Assembly (NCBI GenBank): GCA_028701555.1 | Contig: JAQVQN010000079.1 | Location: 1 to 8,738, forward strand | Source of the DNA: Kiritimatiellia bacterium | Lineage (GTDB): Bacteria > Verrucomicrobiota > Kiritimatiellia > RFP12 > UBA1067 | Length of the DNA stretch: 8,738 nt | Direction: 5' to 3' | In this document: in pieces, positions 6,571 through 8,738 of the stretch | Numbering within the stretch: the stretch's first letter is position 1 | How the letters are laid out: each line of letters opens with the position of its first letter | Notes under the pieces: generated by a model | The model's database searches: none | Told to the model about the DNA's origin: nothing | What the model saw: only the letters and a program-made list of their open reading frames with translations | Made by a program: the position numbers and the translations under genes

Positions 6571-7497
6571 GTGAAACTGATAGCAGAACTTCCCGGCCAT
6601 CTTTTTGATGATGATTTGGTGGCTTGTTATGTGCTCAAGGGCCGCAGTTTCGGAGATGTCTGGCACTATCATCCCTCATTCTTCGAGCTGACCTTGGTGC
6701 GTAAGGGAGGCACCGAGAGGTGGGTGGGCGACAAGCTTGATCCGATCAAGCCTGGTGATCTGGTTTTGCTGGCGCCGGATTTGCCGCATGACTATCGAAA
6801 TGCGCCTCTCGGGCGCAAGCGGAGCTGCCAGGTCGAGGCTGTCGTGGCGCACTTCGGTCTGTCAATGCTGGGTGGCAACTGGCACTCGCTGGCAACGCTG
6901 GAACCACTGCGCAGTTTGTTCAAGCGAGCCAGACGCGGTCTGCAGGTGCGTGGCGCGACGCGTGACCAAACAGAGAAGCTCTTCATGGCGATGGTTCCGG
7001 CGCGCGGGATCAGGCGCATGATACTGCTTTTGGAATTGCTGGAGCTGTTGTCACAATCGCGGGAGGTTTATGAGATCAGCTCAGAGGGTTTTACGGTAGA
7101 GCCCAAAGCGCACTCCGCCGACCGCATCGGCAAAGCCTGCGACTACATCGAGCAGAATTTGGCGAACCCGGTACGTGTTGCGGAACTCGCGCGGCTGCTC
7201 GGTCTGAGCGAAGGAGGGTTCAGCAGACTTTTCAAGCTGCACACCAACAGCACCGTGCCGGAGTATGTCAACAGGTTGCGCGTTGCGCATGCCTGCCGCC
7301 TGCTGGCCGAGACCGATAAAACCGTTTCCGAGGTCATGCAGCTCTGTGGTTATTTTTCGCCAGCGCATTTTCAAAGGCAGTTTCAACGCATACACGGGGT
7401 TGCCCCCACAGCCTATCGTTTGAATGTCAAAGGTGGCAAAGGCTCGGGTGCGACTCAGTTGAGTTGCAATTTAATCGCACCCGAGAGCTTGCGATGA
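6571..7497 (+). CDS. AraC-family transcriptional regulator
   Basis: This 308-residue regulator has the standard two-part layout. The N-terminal cupin-like sensing domain (about 10-100) shows WHYHPSFFELTLVRKGGTERWVGD at 31-54 and the PGDLVLLAPDLPHDYRN block at 61-77, typical of sugar-sensing AraC proteins. A linker of about 80 residues leads to the DNA-binding domain at about 184-284, with helix-turn-helix motifs near 201-222 and 251-272 and the signature CGYFSPAHFQRQFQRIHGVAPTAYR at 259-283. The last 24 residues extend beyond the domain and coincide with an 11-bp inverted repeat in the DNA. The GTG start has no visible Shine-Dalgarno sequence but sits just after a predicted promoter and gives a full-length sensing domain. 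The effector is unknown. Targets could include its own gene and the downstream membrane-protein gene. Confidence 0.9.
   Translation: MKLIAELPGHLFDDDLVACYVLKGRSFGDVWHYHPSFFELTLVRKGGTERWVGDKLDPIKPGDLVLLAPDLPHDYRNAPLGRKRSCQVEAVVAHFGLSMLGGNWHSLATLEPLRSLFKRARRGLQVRGATRDQTEKLFMAMVPARGIRRMILLLELLELLSQSREVYEISSEGFTVEPKAHSADRIGKACDYIEQNLANPVRVAELARLLGLSEGGFSRLFKLHTNSTVPEYVNRLRVAHACRLLAETDKTVSEVMQLCGYFSPAHFQRQFQRIHGVAPTAYRLNVKGGKGSGATQLSCNLIAPESLR
7443..7485 (+). repeat. 11-bp perfect inverted repeat at the 3' end of the AraC-type gene
   Basis: CTCGGGTGCGA at 7443-7453 is exactly complementary to TCGCACCCGAG at 7475-7485. The 21-base loop itself contains a small CTCA-GT-TGAG hairpin. The repeat lies within the coding region just before the stop and no T run follows. 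It may be a transcript-end structure, a Rho-type or non-canonical terminator, or part of a dispersed repeat. Confidence 0.6.
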
Positions 7498-7545
7498 TGC
7501 CAAACATTCTTGCAGGAGTCGGCATAAACCTGTAACATTTCTAAG

Positions 7546-7554
7546 TGTTATAAA
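7546..7554 (+). promoter_or_regulatory. Candidate extended -10 promoter for the membrane-protein gene
   Basis: TG at 7546-7547, one base, then TATAAA at 7549-7554 form an extended -10 element; no good -35 box is seen at the usual distance. TAACA at 7533-7537 and TGTTA at 7546-7550 make an inverted repeat overlapping it. The predicted start near 7561 leaves a leader of about 65 bases. Confidence 0.4.
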
Positions 7555-7558
7555 GTTT

Positions 7559-7578
7559 AATTGGGTTGTGACCCAGTT
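7559..7578 (+). repeat. Hairpin at the predicted 5' end of the membrane-protein transcript
   Basis: The eight bases at 7559-7566 pair with those at 7571-7578 (core TGGGT with ACCCA, one T-G wobble) around a TGTG loop. It starts about where the predicted transcript starts, so it could stabilise the 5' end. No T run follows immediately. Confidence 0.4.
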
Positions 7579-7625
7579 GTGGTTGCAGGATTGTGTGTCA
7601 TGTGGTTGTGGGTAGTGTAAAGATT

Positions 7626-8738
7626 ATGAACGACTTCAAAGAGATCGCAATAGGCAAACGTAAGATTGATTTTTTGGTTTCCTTGGGGTTGGGCGTTCTG
7701 GCGGCCTTGACGTACGGGCTGACTTTATCCCGAGGGGTTTTCCCCGGCGAGTCTGCGCGCTTGATCACGGCCTATGGCGGGATTGTGCCGCTTGAGTTGC
7801 CGTTGCGGCCTTTCTGGGGGACGATAGTCGCCGGGCTCAGCAACCTTAGTTTTCTGTCATTGCCGTTGCGCCTCAATCTTTTCAGCGCGTTTTGCACAGT
7901 GGTTTCTGCGGTTCTGCTCTACCGTTTGGTGAGTTTTCTGATTCACGACTGCATATATGAAGAGTATTCGGTGGAGTATGCCTCGCGTGTGTCGGTGCTG
8001 TCAGGAGCGGTCGCTTCTGTAGCCTTCATATTCTCGGTTCCGGTTTGGCAGGCCGCGACGCGCTTACAATATCAAAGCTTTGAGCTACTGCTGGTTTTTG
8101 TTGCTGCTTCCCTGCTTACGGCTTATGCCAGGCGAAAATGGACGGTTTTGCTGGTTTTGTTCGCGGCTCTCTACGGTGCTGGCGTGGCTGAGTCGGTGAT
8201 TTTCATTCCGTTGTCACCTGTGTTCCTGACGTTCCTGATCTACGTGCTGTGGAAACGCGGTACATTGAGTCTGGCGCGTGTAGCATGGATGGGGGCGTTG
8301 GCGGCGGCTGTCATGGTGGGCGTATACTGGTACAGCGCCAAATGGTTTTTGGCCACGCACGACGTTGAGGCGATGGGCTTCAAGAGCGTGTCGGACATTG
8401 TGACGGCGGTTGGCAAGAGCCAACTGGTACAGTTGCGTTCCGGGCTACCGCAGGTAAACTGGCTGATACTTCTTTTGATGAGTGTGGTGCCTTGGTTGGC
8501 AGGAGGCTTCGCCTCGTTCCGTGCTCTGAACAACGAGCGGTCGTGGAGCCAGTATATCCTGCACTTCACTCTCAGCTTGCTGGTGGTGCTGGGGTTAACG
8601 AACGTGCCGGTCTCGCCTTGGGGGATCCTGCGGCCTTCCGGGCGCCTGCCGGTTTGTTCCTACGCGATGATCGCGATGTCGGCGGGTTATCTATTCGCCT
8701 ACTGGTATCTGTTGCTCAAGGTCAAGCGTCCTAAACGC
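7626..8738 (+). CDS. DUF2723/TMEM260-like GT-C membrane protein, 3' end outside window
   Basis: An ATG at 7626 opens a frame of 371 codons that is still open at the last base. The product is strongly hydrophobic, with about ten membrane segments (for example 15-35, 85-106, 124-142, 152-168, 172-188, 192-208, 217-235, 279-297, 310-325, 343-365). Several blocks recall DUF2723 proteins, which are related to O-mannosyltransferases: a first external loop with FPGESARLITAY at 39-50, where the family usually has a D-S-G-E-x-I type block; RLNLFSAFCTVVSAVLLYRLV at 82-102; and VWQAATRLQYQSFELLLVFVAASLL at 140-164. If the alignment holds, the usual Asp is Glu42 and the following Glu is Arg45. A GT-C glycosyltransferase using a polyprenyl-linked sugar is inferred, not shown. 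No strong ribosome binding site precedes the ATG. It lies 128 bases after the AraC-type gene. Confidence 0.7.
   Translation, partial: MNDFKEIAIGKRKIDFLVSLGLGVLAALTYGLTLSRGVFPGESARLITAYGGIVPLELPLRPFWGTIVAGLSNLSFLSLPLRLNLFSAFCTVVSAVLLYRLVSFLIHDCIYEEYSVEYASRVSVLSGAVASVAFIFSVPVWQAATRLQYQSFELLLVFVAASLLTAYARRKWTVLLVLFAALYGAGVAESVIFIPLSPVFLTFLIYVLWKRGTLSLARVAWMGALAAAVMVGVYWYSAKWFLATHDVEAMGFKSVSDIVTAVGKSQLVQLRSGLPQVNWLILLLMSVVPWLAGGFASFRALNNERSWSQYILHFTLSLLVVLGLTNVPVSPWGILRPSGRLPVCSYAMIAMSAGYLFAYWYLLLKVKRPKR

Noticed and set aside
8240..8569. Minus-strand frames of 69 and 109 residues near the right end
   Set aside because: Both are antisense to the long open membrane-protein frame, whose hydrophobic pattern is convincing.

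Overview
The window reads as chromosomal DNA from a Gram-negative bacterium of moderately high GC. The phenylalanyl-tRNA synthetase alpha subunit is clearly bacterial. An O-antigen ligase-type polymerase, an OlsF-like lipid acyltransferase fusion, a secreted carbohydrate-binding-like protein and a DUF2723-type membrane protein together suggest the PVC group (Lentisphaerota, Kiritimatiellota or Verrucomicrobiota-like). That placement is an inference from protein style, not from a marker search. No rRNA, tRNA, CRISPR array or intact mobile element was seen.

Layout. Positions 1-145 hold the very GC-rich 3' end of a gene whose product resembles the C-terminus of REP-associated (Y1_Tnp/RAYT) transposases, followed by a small GC-rich hairpin. 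After a 250-base gap comes pheS (395-1435, +), with a four-cysteine insertion and no pheT behind it. Convergent to it lies an ATP-grasp protein of the sugar-transfer-associated type (1528-2577, -). Across a divergent promoter region starts a three-gene + strand cluster with overlapping ends: a secreted carbohydrate-binding-like protein (2794-3327), a multi-pass O-antigen ligase/polymerase (3324-4580) and a 609-residue PlsC-GNAT fusion (4543-6372). An AraC-family regulator follows (6571-7497). Last comes a multi-pass DUF2723-like GT-C membrane protein (7626 to the window edge), which stays open past the end and is easily missed because no stop codon is in view.

How the parts fit. The cluster from 2794 to 6372 looks like a cell-envelope module: sugar binding, polymer or O-antigen transfer, and membrane lipid acylation. 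The ATP-grasp protein and the GT-C-like protein fit the same cell-surface theme. The AraC regulator may control its own gene, because a perfect dyad covers its predicted -35 box, and possibly the neighbouring membrane-protein gene.

The most interesting non-coding signals are: two promoters with the same TTGCCG-N18-TATNNT layout that place the transcription start on or next to the start codon, implying leaderless mRNAs; an 11-bp perfect inverted repeat inside the 3' end of the AraC gene; and a G/T-rich leader with a hairpin and repeated GTTGTG before the last gene. No clearly novel multi-gene system was recognised.
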